Shown: positions 9,609 through 18,623 of the stretch, in pieces
How the letters are laid out: each line of letters starts with the position of its first letter
Position numbering within the stretch: the stretch's first letter is position 1
Assembly: GCA_040389065.1 (NCBI GenBank)
Contig: JAZKAR010000029.1
Coordinates: 6,915-70,914, forward strand
Direction of reading: 5' to 3'
DNA length: 64,000 nucleotides
Source: JAZKAR01 sp040389065
GTDB taxonomy: Bacteria > Pseudomonadota > Gammaproteobacteria > Burkholderiales > Casimicrobiaceae
Translations under genes and position numbers: made by a program
Notes under the pieces: generated by a model
Told to the model about the DNA's origin: nothing
The model's database searches: none
What the model saw: the letters and a program-made list of their open reading frames with translations, nothing else

Positions 9609-10514
9609 ATGAGATTAACTCATACCAAACGCGCTCTCCCCTCACTGAATGCAGTGAAAAGTTTCGAGGCGGCGGCCCGCCACCTTAGCTTTACTTACGC
9701 AGCAGAAGAATTATGTGTCACACAAGGTGCTATTAGCCGTATGGTTCAAAGCTTAGAATCTGAACTAGGCGTGCAACTTTTCTTGAGAGGAAAACGAAAC
9801 CTCGAGCTTACCGAAGCTGGGGCCACCTATTATGCTCATGTTGCTGAAGCATTAGATCGTATTGCAGCTTCAACGCGGGCCATTCAACGTATAGATGGCT
9901 CAGGCGGGGTATTATCGATTAGCGCTCTACCTACTTTTACAATGCGTTGGTTGATGCCCCGGCTGCATACGTTTCAGCAGCAACACCCTGAAATTTTGGT
10001 TGATGTTACGACTACTGATCGTATCGTTAACCTATCGTCTGGCGCCATTGATATCGGAATTCGTTATGGTTTAGGGCAGTGGCCTGATACTGAAGCAACG
10101 CTTTTGATGCACGAAAATGTAGGTGTATTTTGCTCGCCTGCGCTACTAAAAAACGGGCCTCATTTAACTACATTGGCTGATCTACCCGCGCATCGCCTGT
10201 TACAACATACAACGCGCCCTGATGCCTGGCATACTTTTTTTAATACGCATGATTTACCTACACCTGACACCCGCCAAAGCCCAGGGTTTGAACATTTTTT
10301 TATGATTATTGAAGCGGCAGCCAATGGAATGGGTGTTGCTTTATTACCTGTATTTCTAGCACAAGCTGAATTAGCAGCCGGGCGTCTTATCCAACCTCTT
10401 CCCCAAACCTTAATGAATGAACGCGCTTATTATATTGCACATAGACTACAAGCCAACCGCATAAGAAAAATTCGTTTATTCAAAGAATGGCTAATCCATG
10501 AAGGTAAACATTGA
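9609..10514 (+). CDS. LysR-type transcriptional regulator (GcvA-like)
   Basis: A 301-residue LysR regulator. The N-terminal winged helix-turn-helix is visible as LPSLNAVKSFEAAARHLSF then AAEELCVTQGAISRMVQSLE (residues about 10-55), followed by the linker helix and a periplasmic-binding-protein-like effector domain. The opening LPSLNAVKSFEAAARHLS is typical of the GcvA subgroup. ATG 9609 is chosen because it aligns with family N-termini; an upstream ATG at 9504 lies within a repeat element. It diverges from the VOC/RraA/aminotransferase operon and probably regulates it (inference from position). Confidence 0.88.
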   Translation: MRLTHTKRALPSLNAVKSFEAAARHLSFTYAAEELCVTQGAISRMVQSLESELGVQLFLRGKRNLELTEAGATYYAHVAEALDRIAASTRAIQRIDGSGGVLSISALPTFTMRWLMPRLHTFQQQHPEILVDVTTTDRIVNLSSGAIDIGIRYGLGQWPDTEATLLMHENVGVFCSPALLKNGPHLTTLADLPAHRLLQHTTRPDAWHTFFNTHDLPTPDTRQSPGFEHFFMIIEAAANGMGVALLPVFLAQAELAAGRLIQPLPQTLMNERAYYIAHRLQANRIRKIRLFKEWLIHEGKH

Positions 10515-10600
10515 ATAAACTTATTTTTTAAGATGGCTTTAAGCATTTAAGAGAAATTTAAGAGAAACCTAGGTAGCGGTACTTACTCTTCCTATTTTTT

Positions 10601-10696
10601 GAAGTGTCGCAATTGCGTTTACTCAAGACATAACAGACAATACATGCAGTTACAGCAAATTGCCAACACGCCGAGAGAACCCAACTGCGTCACTTC
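10601..10696. repeat. dispersed inverted-repeat element, copy C
   Basis: Left arm GAAGTGTCGCAATTG and right arm CCAACTGCGTCACTTC with the internal CTCAAGACATAACAG and GCCAACACGC segments shared with other copies. It lies between the convergent LysR and glycine-zipper genes. Confidence 0.7.
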
Positions 10697-10707
10697 GCAT
10701 AGCTTAA

Positions 10708-11256
10708 TTAATCATCAAACGCCTGATAATACCTAGACCTATAATCTCTATCGTATCCAGAATAATGCTGATGATCTCTATGATGGCAGCCACGGTGATG
10801 CCTATGATGATATTCAACACGCTCTGAATATTCAGGTTCAGTATAAAACGATGAGCGCAGTTCAACAGGCTCATTATAAACAACCTCTTGCGGCGCAGCG
10901 ACAGGAACACGCACGCGCTCCATCACTGTACGGCAATGTTGTTCATTACGGTAAGCAGGATAAGATGAGCGAGATAAGCTATCGCCTACAATCGCTCCAG
11001 TCGCTGCACCAATGGCTGTAGCAGCTACTCTTCCATGATGATGCCCGCCTCTAGCAACGCGATTTCCTAAAATGCCTCCAGCAATGCTTCCTAAAATAAC
11101 GCCGGCTGTATTATCACGATAGCGAACACTACTTGATTCCGTCCAGCACTGCTGACGCGGACGCTCAACCGTTTCGTAAGCTGTATCTCTATAATTATGG
11201 CTATAAGAAAAGGTAGGAAGAAGAAAAACTGACACCAAGAACATTTTCTTTAGCAT
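10708..11256 (-). CDS. glycine-zipper outer-membrane/periplasmic protein
   Basis: A 182-residue exported protein. An N-terminal signal peptide (about 1-19, ending FSYS) is followed by a two-strand glycine-zipper segment (about 50-95) with GVILGSIAGGILGNRVARGG and ATAIGAATGAIVGD. This matches the glycine-zipper 2TM domain found in SlyB/17-kDa-antigen-like envelope proteins. The C-terminal third is rich in His, Arg and Tyr, which is unusual and could bind metal or nucleic acid (inference). It is monocistronic with an AGAGAT ribosome binding site. Exact function is unknown. Confidence 0.75.
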   Translation of the reverse strand: MLKKMFLVSVFLLPTFSYSHNYRDTAYETVERPRQQCWTESSSVRYRDNTAGVILGSIAGGILGNRVARGGHHHGRVAATAIGAATGAIVGDSLSRSSYPAYRNEQHCRTVMERVRVPVAAPQEVVYNEPVELRSSFYTEPEYSERVEYHHRHHRGCHHRDHQHYSGYDRDYRSRYYQAFDD

Positions 11257-11366
11257 GATATATCTCTAACATTATGATGAAGTATGGGCTTTTGAACGCC
11301 TAGCAATTAAAATTGGTTTACATTGTCTTACATATCTTTAACTTAAACAACATTGCTGCAACAATT

Positions 11367-11582
11367 TTATCTTTTCTCTAACGTGAAAGAGATGTGCCAA
11401 CTCTCCAGAAACTGTTTAAAAGCTCGATGTGTATTGAAGAGATAAATCGCTTTTTGAGAAGACTGGTCAGCTTCTTTTAACTGTTTCTGTTTACCTGCAT
11501 TGAGAAAAGCATTTTTCCATTTAGGTTCAACCTCTTTGCAGAACTTACTTATCGGGCAGAAGGTCTCTATTAAACTTTTCAT
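11367..11582 (-). CDS. small hypothetical protein (71 aa)
   Basis: A short frame with a good GGGAGAG ribosome binding site seven bases before ATG 11582. The product is Lys/Glu-rich with two cysteines near the N-terminus (FCPISKFC) and an otherwise helical pattern. I do not recognise a family. No overlapping gene competes for the region, and the initiation signal is better than for most random frames here, so I list it with modest confidence. Confidence 0.45.
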   Translation of the reverse strand: MKSLIETFCPISKFCKEVEPKWKNAFLNAGKQKQLKEADQSSQKAIYLFNTHRAFKQFLESWHISFTLEKR

Positions 11583-11969
11583 GAAGGCTCTCCCATAGAG
11601 TTAGTTATTTGGCCTCGAGAAGCTTTCATTTAACCTATGGCAGAGCATTCTTTCAACTCATGATTTCATTTTTATCAATTTGCTCAAGTACTAGTATCCA
11701 TACCTCCGGTTACTATTTAGCAGTTTAAAAAATTGATGAGAAAACCTTATGAGGTAAGGGATGTATCAGGCCATAGAGTGCACACGTGGGGAATAGTAAG
11801 CCAAGATTATTTTCGTGAAAGAGAAAACGCGTTTATAAAAAATCATTCAAATAGTTTTAGTCTTTTCCACACAATAAGTGATTGCTAATATTTACTTAGC
11901 TACTTTCAAATTTTTTCAAGCACTACCGCTAAGTTATGAAGACATGAGAACTATACATGAAAGAAAAAG
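11583..11969. other. intergenic region upstream of the EAL gene
   Basis: About 390 bp without a convincing gene. A 50-codon frame (11736-11888, +) exists but lacks a ribosome binding site. The region is AT-rich and presumably holds the promoters for the divergent flanking genes. Confidence 0.4.
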
Positions 11970-13919
11970 ATGATTATAAACTTAAGACTTTTTCAAAAAA
12001 AATTTTTATTTTTACTGTTATCTTTGAGTATAGCTTTTTCTATACTACTAATGCTTTTAATAGGGAAAGAAAAAAAATCTATTGATGATATGATGCAACA
12101 AATGTCAAAAGATGAAGTGTCGATTATCAGCGATCTTGCACATTTAGAAAGCGATAGCTTTGATTATGACTTTGTAATACACGAATATATTTCACAGATA
12201 ACAAACTCCGATGAAAAAAAATATTTAGAAATGGAGAGAATAAAAGAAAAATTATTTGAAAACCATTTAAATATGGTCAAAAAAAATTTTGGAATAACTA
12301 CTGAAATTATCGAAGTAGAAAAAATATATGAAACCAATAAAATTTTAGTAACCCAGCTCAATAAGATATTAGAAAAAAGAAAAATAAATAAAATCGCCGC
12401 AAAAAATATTTTAGCTAATATCGACAGCAACACAACAAAAATAAAAGAAAAGCTAGATAAATTAATTGAAAAAAGCATTATTGAGCAAAACAAAAAAACA
12501 AAATCAAAAATACGAATAACAAATCAATTTATTTACTCATACACAATAATAATACTTCTTATAACACTAACAACAATTATTTTTCTAAAAAAACAAATTA
12601 AAATAGAGAAAAATTTAGAATACCAAGCACTGCACGATCCTAATACGGGGTGCAAAAATTACAATGCCTTTAAAAATACTATAAAATTACTAGATCATCA
12701 AAAAAGCATGATTTTTTTAATGCACATTAACAAACTCGAAAAAATATTAGGCAGTTTAGGTTATGAGTCTGGGGATGTTCTGATAAAAAAAATAGCTGAT
12801 CGGCTCGTAAGTTTTATAAAAAACCGAAAAGGAACCCTTTTTTATCTAGATAAACACAATTTTTTAGCGATATGTCCTTATTATGATAAGGAGCAATTAA
12901 ATGATATATCAAAAGAACTAAATCTGCTAATGAAGCGCTCATTTGACATTGATAGGCACGAGTTACTTATAGACATAACAATGGGGATTTCAGAATACCC
13001 ATTACATGGAGAAAACTCAATAGAATTAATTAAAAATTCTAATGCTGCTTTAGAAGTAGCTATAAAAAATAAGTCAAGCAATCTTATGATTTACTCTAAT
13101 GAAATCAAAGTAAAAATATTGGAAGATTTATCTACTGAAATGAGCTTAAGCCGCGCAATTGAGCAAAGTGAATTAAGAATCCATTATCAACCCCAATTAA
13201 AAATTTCAGGAGAAGAGCATATAGGATTTGAAGCCTTATTACGATGGGGAAAAGATGGAAAAATAATTCCTCCTGCTGAATTTATTCCGCTTGCAGAAGA
13301 ATCTGGTCTTATTATTCCTATTGGCGAATGGGTTTTAATACAAGCATGCAAACAAGCAAAAAAATGGAATAACTCAAGCAATAAAAATATAGTTGTAGCA
13401 ATAAATGTATCAGCAAGACAATTTCTTCACTATAACTTCATAAACACAGTTAATAAAGCCTTAAAACTCGCTGATGTAAATCCTGAACATATTGAATTAG
13501 AAATTACAGAAAGCTTAATGATAGAAGATATCGACTATATAGTTGGTCTATTAAACCAATTACATAGCTTTGGCATTAAGTTAGCCATTGACGATTTTGG
13601 AACGGGCTATTCTTGCTTAAACTATTTAAAGCAACTTCCTATTCAAAAACTAAAAATAGACAAAAGCTTTATCAGCTCAATGAGCAATTCAGATAAGGAT
13701 ATTGCCATTGTGCAATCTATTATAAATCTAGGACATACCATGAATCTCACTGTTCTTGCTGAAGGTGTTGAAACACGCGAAGAGATTGAAATCTTAAAAA
13801 AATGGGGGTGTGATGAAGTGCAAGGTTATTTTTATGGCATGCCTCTTGAATTGAAAAACGCAACCGACTTTCTTTTAAAAAACCAGTCAACCTCAGAACC
13901 TGTAAAAGTATCTGTGTAA
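11970..13919 (+). CDS. membrane-bound c-di-GMP phosphodiesterase (degenerate GGDEF plus EAL)
   Basis: A 649-residue inner-membrane protein. Two transmembrane segments (about 12-30 and 186-205) bracket a helical periplasmic sensor region. Next comes a GGDEF-type domain (about 220-370) whose signature is lost (YLDKHNFLAI), so cyclase activity is unlikely. The EAL domain (about 390-640) keeps EALLRW, the Asn of AINVSARQF, EITES, DDFGTGYS, the Lys of LKIDKSF and EGVET, so it should hydrolyse c-di-GMP. The coding sequence is strikingly A-rich and Lys/Asn/Ile-rich in its first 600 bases compared with neighbours. It is monocistronic. Confidence 0.9.
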   Translation: MIINLRLFQKKFLFLLLSLSIAFSILLMLLIGKEKKSIDDMMQQMSKDEVSIISDLAHLESDSFDYDFVIHEYISQITNSDEKKYLEMERIKEKLFENHLNMVKKNFGITTEIIEVEKIYETNKILVTQLNKILEKRKINKIAAKNILANIDSNTTKIKEKLDKLIEKSIIEQNKKTKSKIRITNQFIYSYTIIILLITLTTIIFLKKQIKIEKNLEYQALHDPNTGCKNYNAFKNTIKLLDHQKSMIFLMHINKLEKILGSLGYESGDVLIKKIADRLVSFIKNRKGTLFYLDKHNFLAICPYYDKEQLNDISKELNLLMKRSFDIDRHELLIDITMGISEYPLHGENSIELIKNSNAALEVAIKNKSSNLMIYSNEIKVKILEDLSTEMSLSRAIEQSELRIHYQPQLKISGEEHIGFEALLRWGKDGKIIPPAEFIPLAEESGLIIPIGEWVLIQACKQAKKWNNSSNKNIVVAINVSARQFLHYNFINTVNKALKLADVNPEHIELEITESLMIEDIDYIVGLLNQLHSFGIKLAIDDFGTGYSCLNYLKQLPIQKLKIDKSFISSMSNSDKDIAIVQSIINLGHTMNLTVLAEGVETREEIEILKKWGCDEVQGYFYGMPLELKNATDFLLKNQSTSEPVKVSV

Positions 13920-14088
13920 ATTTTCTTTGGCATTAAAGGGCAGTAAAATTATTGGAAACAAAACCAATCTTTTCCTTTTAAAAATCAGTCGCAACTTGGG
14001 TTAATAGTACGCCAATGTGCCAACTTGTAGCCGTTTTACATTTTAGATACTATCTTCATTCCTTACCCTAAATTCCTTAAGCCACTCT

Positions 14089-14700
14089 ATGCCTGATGTA
14101 TCAACCGCCTCCATTTTTCCTATTCAAATAACGACACAGCGATTGCTTCTTAGGCTATGGAAAGATAGCGATTACGCACCTTTTGCAACAATGAGTGCGA
14201 ATGCTGAGGTGATGAAATTTTTGGCATCTTCAACCTTAACTCGGCAGGATTCTGATAATTTTGTTGATCAACAAAAAACCTTTTTCGACGAATACGGCTG
14301 GGGGCTATGGGCCATAGAAGTGCCCGGCATCCATCCCTTTGTTGGATTTGCTGGTTTGCATAAACCTTCTTACCCTCTACCCTTTTCTTTACCATCGAAC
14401 CCTTGCACTGCACTAAGTTGGCGGCTTGATCAACCTTACTGGGGGCATGGGTACGCAACAGAAGCCGCGCAAGCAGTGATAGCGTGTGCCTTTAATCAGT
14501 TAGCTATTCAAGAAGTGGTTGCGTTCACAGCGCTTCAAAATCCTCAGTCTATTGCAGTGATGAAGCGATTAGGCATGCAAACCCACCCTGCTGACAATTT
14601 TGATTTTCCACTTCTCGAAAAATCACATCCGCTAACACCTCATGTTTTATATCGCATCGCATCTGGTAACAACAAAAATTCAGCCACTATATACAGTTAA
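14089..14700 (+). CDS. RimJ/RimL-type GNAT acetyltransferase
   Basis: A 203-residue GNAT enzyme of the RimJ/RimL group, which acetylates N-termini of proteins or small amines. Evidence is the opening ITTQRLLLRLWKDSD, the motif A region SWRLDQPYWGHGYATEA (about 122-138) and NPQSIAVMKRLGMQ (about 160-173) with the usual Asn and C-terminal strand. No good ribosome binding site precedes ATG 14089. Downstream at 14718-14735 is a 7-bp hairpin with a GAAA loop that may end the transcript. Confidence 0.82.
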   Translation: MPDVSTASIFPIQITTQRLLLRLWKDSDYAPFATMSANAEVMKFLASSTLTRQDSDNFVDQQKTFFDEYGWGLWAIEVPGIHPFVGFAGLHKPSYPLPFSLPSNPCTALSWRLDQPYWGHGYATEAAQAVIACAFNQLAIQEVVAFTALQNPQSIAVMKRLGMQTHPADNFDFPLLEKSHPLTPHVLYRIASGNNKNSATIYS

Positions 14701-14791
14701 TGGTTAAGACAAATATCATTAGATGAAAATCTAATCCCTAATGCTTTTGGAATTTTGTATAATTCAGAAAATTTTAAACAAGCGATAACTA

Positions 14792-15562
14792 ATGAGCCCT
14801 AACCTTTTTTCTCGATGGGTAAACACGTTCAAGTTAATGTCTAATCACAGTAACAAACCAACCTTGTACGAGGATAGCGGACATCTTTCGCTTCATTTTT
14901 CGATAGGCAGCACACAAAGCAAAATGAAGGCTAACGATCCATATCGCTTGATGCTCGGCTACACGCGAACCGTGATGGGTTTTTTATTATTTAAACCGTA
15001 TCCTGAACATATTACGATGATTGGTTTGGGCGGAGGTTCGTTAGCAAAATATTGTTATCGTCATTTACCCGACAGCCGTATTACGGTTGTAGAAATTAAT
15101 CTAGAGGTAATTGCGCTACGTGATCGCTTTCATATTCCCCCCAATGATGAACGCTTTACTGTTTTATGTGAAGATGGCGCTCAATACGTAGAGCAACCCA
15201 GTTCGCTCTCAGATATTCTGATTGTGGACGGTTTTGAAGAAACAGGCCAAGCCCCTCAACTAGGCAGCCAACGCTTTTATGATTATTGCTATGCGTCATT
15301 AGAAACGCAGGGCGTCTTAGTCATTAATTTATTTGGTACTGATCCTCACTTAAATACCTATATCAATCGTATTCGCCAAAGCTTTAAAGACCAAGTTATC
15401 GTCGTTGCTGCTGAAGACTCAAAAAATAAAATAGTATTTGCTGCGAAAGGAAAAGCTTTTCGACTCTCAGCGAAACAGCTGAAAGAAAAAGTAGAGTATC
15501 TAGAGGCTCGGCACCCTATTGATTTTCGTAGAGTTGCAAAGGCATTAAAAGAAATTGCATAA
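14792..15562 (+). CDS. spermidine-synthase-like methyltransferase-fold protein
   Basis: A 256-residue protein with a Rossmann-type domain like polyamine aminopropyltransferases. The SAM/dcSAM-binding strand-loop MIGLGGGSLAKYCY (about 71-84), acidic residue in VVEINLEVI (about 100-108) and catalytic-region LIVDGFEETG (about 147-156) are visible. True SpeE enzymes usually have a longer N-terminal beta domain and a DSSDP motif; here the equivalent is IVDGFEE, so polyamine synthesis is uncertain. A TATAAT box at 14758-14763 gives a short leader. PfkB and FAD-dehydrogenase genes follow on the same strand. Confidence 0.72.
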   Translation: MSPNLFSRWVNTFKLMSNHSNKPTLYEDSGHLSLHFSIGSTQSKMKANDPYRLMLGYTRTVMGFLLFKPYPEHITMIGLGGGSLAKYCYRHLPDSRITVVEINLEVIALRDRFHIPPNDERFTVLCEDGAQYVEQPSSLSDILIVDGFEETGQAPQLGSQRFYDYCYASLETQGVLVINLFGTDPHLNTYINRIRQSFKDQVIVVAAEDSKNKIVFAAKGKAFRLSAKQLKEKVEYLEARHPIDFRRVAKALKEIA

Positions 15563-15600
15563 GTTTCTTCTATTCTCTTTTTTGAAACGCCTCACGGTAA

Positions 15601-16632
15601 ATGAGATCATCCATGATAAAAAAAATTATTGCCTATAGCGAACCCCTTGAAGAGATTAATGCTAAAGGTGAAGTAGGTGTTAGCGGCGATTGCGTTGGCG
15701 TTCTGGTAGGTGGAAAGCGCATGGAACCCATCATTGCCAATGTATTAGATGATCATACACCCGTGACATTTAGCTTATTTAGCGCGATAGGAAACGATGC
15801 GCGCGGTCAAAAAATAAATACTTTTTTACAGAATAATGGCATTGATATATCGCTATTAAGTGTTATTGAGGGAACGAATACGGCTGCGTTTAGCATTGAT
15901 ATAGAAATGCAATCAGGTAAACATACCATGCGCTATCACGACCGTGATCATTCAGCGGTACGCCAGCTATTCAATTCAGCGCATCAACAAAAAATTAATG
16001 ACCTGATTAATGCACTTGATCAGAACAGTTTTTTTATCCTATCGGGAATTGGTGCATCTCGCCCCATGACGGATGAAGCGTATCACAACTTTTTCGATAT
16101 GGTAAAACGTGCAAAAGAAAAAGGGGCATGTATTATTTTAGACCCTAACTTTCGCTGGAAACTGTGGAAAAAAAATCCTCATGACACCTTAGAAGCGGCT
16201 CAACAGTACGGGCAAGAGGTGATGAATAAACTCGTAAAATTTTCCACGATGGTATTCATTACGTACCCCGATGATTTGGCATACTTTGCTGAAGTAGCTG
16301 CCACACCCGAAACATTAGGAAAACAACTTCTAGAGCATGGGCCTCGCTATGTAGTGGTAAAAAATGGCGATAAAGGTGCGCTGCTTTTCTCTAAAGAACA
16401 CCACGAGCATCCTCTTACTATTTCTCCTTACCCCGCTAACGCGGTAGATACTAGCGGCGCAGGCGATGCTTTTTTAGCAGGAGCTGTTACCGCGTTGGCA
16501 CATGGCGCTGATATAGTAGCGGCCCTAAAAATAGCAGCGCGTACAGGCGCACAAATGGTGCAACAACACGGTGCCTTACTTAGCACGCAATCTGTACCAG
16601 ATGAAACGCTTTTACGTACTGATTTAGCATAG
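15601..16632 (+). CDS. PfkB-family carbohydrate kinase
   Basis: A 343-residue ribokinase-superfamily kinase, most like 2-keto-3-deoxygluconate kinases. The second PfkB signature DTSGAGDAFLAGAVTAL (about 284-300) contains the catalytic base Asp and anion hole. The N-terminal GVSGDCVGVL and substrate-lid region with FSLFSAIGNDARG are also typical. It phosphorylates a sugar or sugar acid with ATP; the substrate is unknown. Two ATGs (15601 and 15613) are possible starts, neither with a strong ribosome binding site. It is followed 49 bp later by an FAD-linked 2-hydroxyacid dehydrogenase. Confidence 0.82.
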   Translation: MRSSMIKKIIAYSEPLEEINAKGEVGVSGDCVGVLVGGKRMEPIIANVLDDHTPVTFSLFSAIGNDARGQKINTFLQNNGIDISLLSVIEGTNTAAFSIDIEMQSGKHTMRYHDRDHSAVRQLFNSAHQQKINDLINALDQNSFFILSGIGASRPMTDEAYHNFFDMVKRAKEKGACIILDPNFRWKLWKKNPHDTLEAAQQYGQEVMNKLVKFSTMVFITYPDDLAYFAEVAATPETLGKQLLEHGPRYVVVKNGDKGALLFSKEHHEHPLTISPYPANAVDTSGAGDAFLAGAVTALAHGADIVAALKIAARTGAQMVQQHGALLSTQSVPDETLLRTDLA

Positions 16633-16681
16633 CATATAACTAACTAATACTTTTTGCATCCCAACAAGGCAAGCCCCTATC

Positions 16682-18091
16682 ATGCAATTTCCTATTTCTA
16701 CCTTAGATAGCTTAAAAGAACATCCTGATTTACATTTCATTACCGATGCTGATCGGCTCAACGCTTTATGTACTGATTGGCGTGGGCATTTTCACGGAAA
16801 AACCTCACTTGCGGTTGAACCTAAAAATGTGAATGGTCTTCAAGTATTGCTGGCGCATTGCCATCAGCATGGTATACCTGTTGTTCCTCAAGGGGGAAAT
16901 ACTGGATTATGTGGGGGAGCAACCCCCGATCACTCAGGTTCTCAACTCGTAATTTCTTTAAGACGCCTGCGTGCCATTCGCGATATTGATCAGTTGAATG
17001 CCTCAATGACTGTAGAAGCAGGATGCACATTAGAAGAAATACAAAACGAAGCAGAAAAAGCAGGTTTTTTATTTCCGCTAAGTTTAGCCGCGCAAGGCAC
17101 ATGCCAAATTGGTGGAAATTTAGCGACAAATGCGGGAGGTGTGCATGTAGTGCGCTATGGCATGATGCGTGATTTAATATTAGGGTTAGAAGTCGTATTA
17201 CCCGATGGTCGCTTATGGTCAGGTTTACGAAAATTAAAAAAAGATAATACTGGCTATTCGCTTAAGCATTTATTTGTGGGGTCAGAAGGTACATTAGGTA
17301 TTATTACCGCCGCTACCCTTAAAATGATGCCACGCTGGGCAGATGTATTAGGCGTTTGGATTAGTGTCGATACCCTCGCAGAAATTGATGAGTTACTCGG
17401 CTTGTTTCGAAAAGCCGCTGGCGATCGCTTATGCGCATTTGAGGTAATGTCTAGCGAATCACTGCAATGGGTGAAAACTAGCCATCCTGATTGGGTGTTT
17501 CCCTCCCCATTAAAAAAATGGACAGCCTGGATCGAGCTTGCAGAAACTGCGCCTCACTCAAGCCTTTTACAATGGTTTGAAGATCATCTCGAGCTGTTTG
17601 CAAACTGGGCTGATTCTATGCAGTTAATGCAAACCGCACGTGAGCATGAGCAAGGTTGGCGCTGGCGTGAAAATATCCCTACTTCCGAAAAAAGTATCGT
17701 TCATGCTTATAATTATGATATTTCGGTTCCCATTAGTCAGCTTACAGCATGGGTAAACAGCATGGGCGCGCTTATTCATGGGCACTTTCCCAATGTTCAG
17801 ACAACCTGTTTTGGTCACTGGGGTGATGGTAACTTACACTGGGGTGTTTATGTACCTAAAGAAACCTCACCAGAATATTTAAACTCTATTAAAGAACCGC
17901 TAACCACCTTAATTTTTGATCATGTTCATGCCTATCAAGGTTCTATTAGCGCAGAACATGGTTTAGGCCAGCTAAAAGTAACCACCATTAATCACTATCA
18001 AGATGCTGTAGAGCGTGATCTCATGCGCCAGATTAAAAAGGCGTTAGACCCTGCTAATTTGATGAACCCTGGAAAAGTTGTCGATATGTAA
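16682..18091 (+). CDS. FAD-binding 2-hydroxyacid dehydrogenase (GlcD / D-2-hydroxyglutarate dehydrogenase type)
   Basis: A 469-residue flavoprotein of the VAO/PCMH family. The FAD-binding domain shows PQGGNTGLCGGATPD (about 67-81) and IGGNLATNAGGVHVVRYG (about 145-162). The C-terminal cap has HWGDGNLHWGVYV (about 380-392, metal-binding His) and SAEHGLGQLK (about 423-432). These enzymes oxidise D-lactate, glycolate or D-2-hydroxyglutarate and pass electrons to an acceptor. Full length. A strong hairpin follows the stop codon. Confidence 0.9.
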   Translation: MQFPISTLDSLKEHPDLHFITDADRLNALCTDWRGHFHGKTSLAVEPKNVNGLQVLLAHCHQHGIPVVPQGGNTGLCGGATPDHSGSQLVISLRRLRAIRDIDQLNASMTVEAGCTLEEIQNEAEKAGFLFPLSLAAQGTCQIGGNLATNAGGVHVVRYGMMRDLILGLEVVLPDGRLWSGLRKLKKDNTGYSLKHLFVGSEGTLGIITAATLKMMPRWADVLGVWISVDTLAEIDELLGLFRKAAGDRLCAFEVMSSESLQWVKTSHPDWVFPSPLKKWTAWIELAETAPHSSLLQWFEDHLELFANWADSMQLMQTAREHEQGWRWRENIPTSEKSIVHAYNYDISVPISQLTAWVNSMGALIHGHFPNVQTTCFGHWGDGNLHWGVYVPKETSPEYLNSIKEPLTTLIFDHVHAYQGSISAEHGLGQLKVTTINHYQDAVERDLMRQIKKALDPANLMNPGKVVDM

Positions 18092-18113
18092 TAGATATCA
18101 ATAAAACAACGAA

Positions 18114-18148
18114 TTGCCTAGATAATTAACAATAGATTATCTAGGCAA
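18114..18148 (+). terminator. 13-bp stem-loop after the FAD-dehydrogenase gene
   Basis: Perfect arms TTGCCTAGATAAT and ATTATCTAGGCAA with a 9-nt loop, 23 bases after the stop. No T run follows, so it may terminate weakly or protect the 3' end. It separates the dehydrogenase from the BLUF gene. Confidence 0.55.
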
Positions 18149-18193
18149 ATAAAATGCCTAAAAAAGAAATCTATATGAATAAAAAGGTAATCC

Positions 18194-18604
18194 ATGATCC
18201 GCCTTCTCTATATTAGCCAAGCAAAAGGACCTATTAACGAAGATGAAATTAACAAAATTCTGAAATCTTCAAAGAAAAATAACCCAGCTTTTGATCTTAC
18301 AGGTGTACTTATTTACGGCGGTAAAATGTTTATGCAGGTTTTAGAAGGACCAGAACACAGTGTTTTACGGCAGTATGTAAAGATACTAGATGACCCTAGG
18401 CATGACGATGCCAGTATTATTTACTTGTCTCCTTGCAATGAACGTATGTTTGAAAATTGGGCCATGGGCGTCATTCGCAATAGCACTATCGATTTTCAAT
18501 ATATTACTCAGTTAAAGTCTAATCGCCTTGAATCTATACATGCAGTATTTTTTAGAAATACTATGAAAGAATTCCTTAACGCGCTTAAACTTGAGCCACA
18601 ATAA
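18194..18604 (+). CDS. stand-alone BLUF-domain blue-light sensor
   Basis: A 136-residue protein made almost entirely of one BLUF domain, which binds FAD and senses blue light through a hydrogen-bond switch. The key residues are all present with AppA-like spacing: Tyr6, Asn30, Gln48, Trp89 and Met91. The short C-terminal tail (about 95-136) likely forms the capping helices. There is no fused output domain, so it must act through a partner; several c-di-GMP proteins are encoded in this window. Start ATG 18194 follows AAAAAGG. Confidence 0.92.
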   Translation: MIRLLYISQAKGPINEDEINKILKSSKKNNPAFDLTGVLIYGGKMFMQVLEGPEHSVLRQYVKILDDPRHDDASIIYLSPCNERMFENWAMGVIRNSTIDFQYITQLKSNRLESIHAVFFRNTMKEFLNALKLEPQ

Positions 18605-18623
18605 GACACTGTGCTCGGCAATT

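Noticed and set aside
11736..11888. Plus-strand 50-codon frame with fairly protein-like composition
   Set aside because: No ribosome binding site, no family resemblance, and it lies in a region expected to hold promoters.
13985..14060. Possible further copy of the dispersed repeat (CAGTCGCAACTTGGGTTAAT)
   Set aside because: It has a vague left-arm match but lacks both the CTATCAAGGCATGG core and a right arm.
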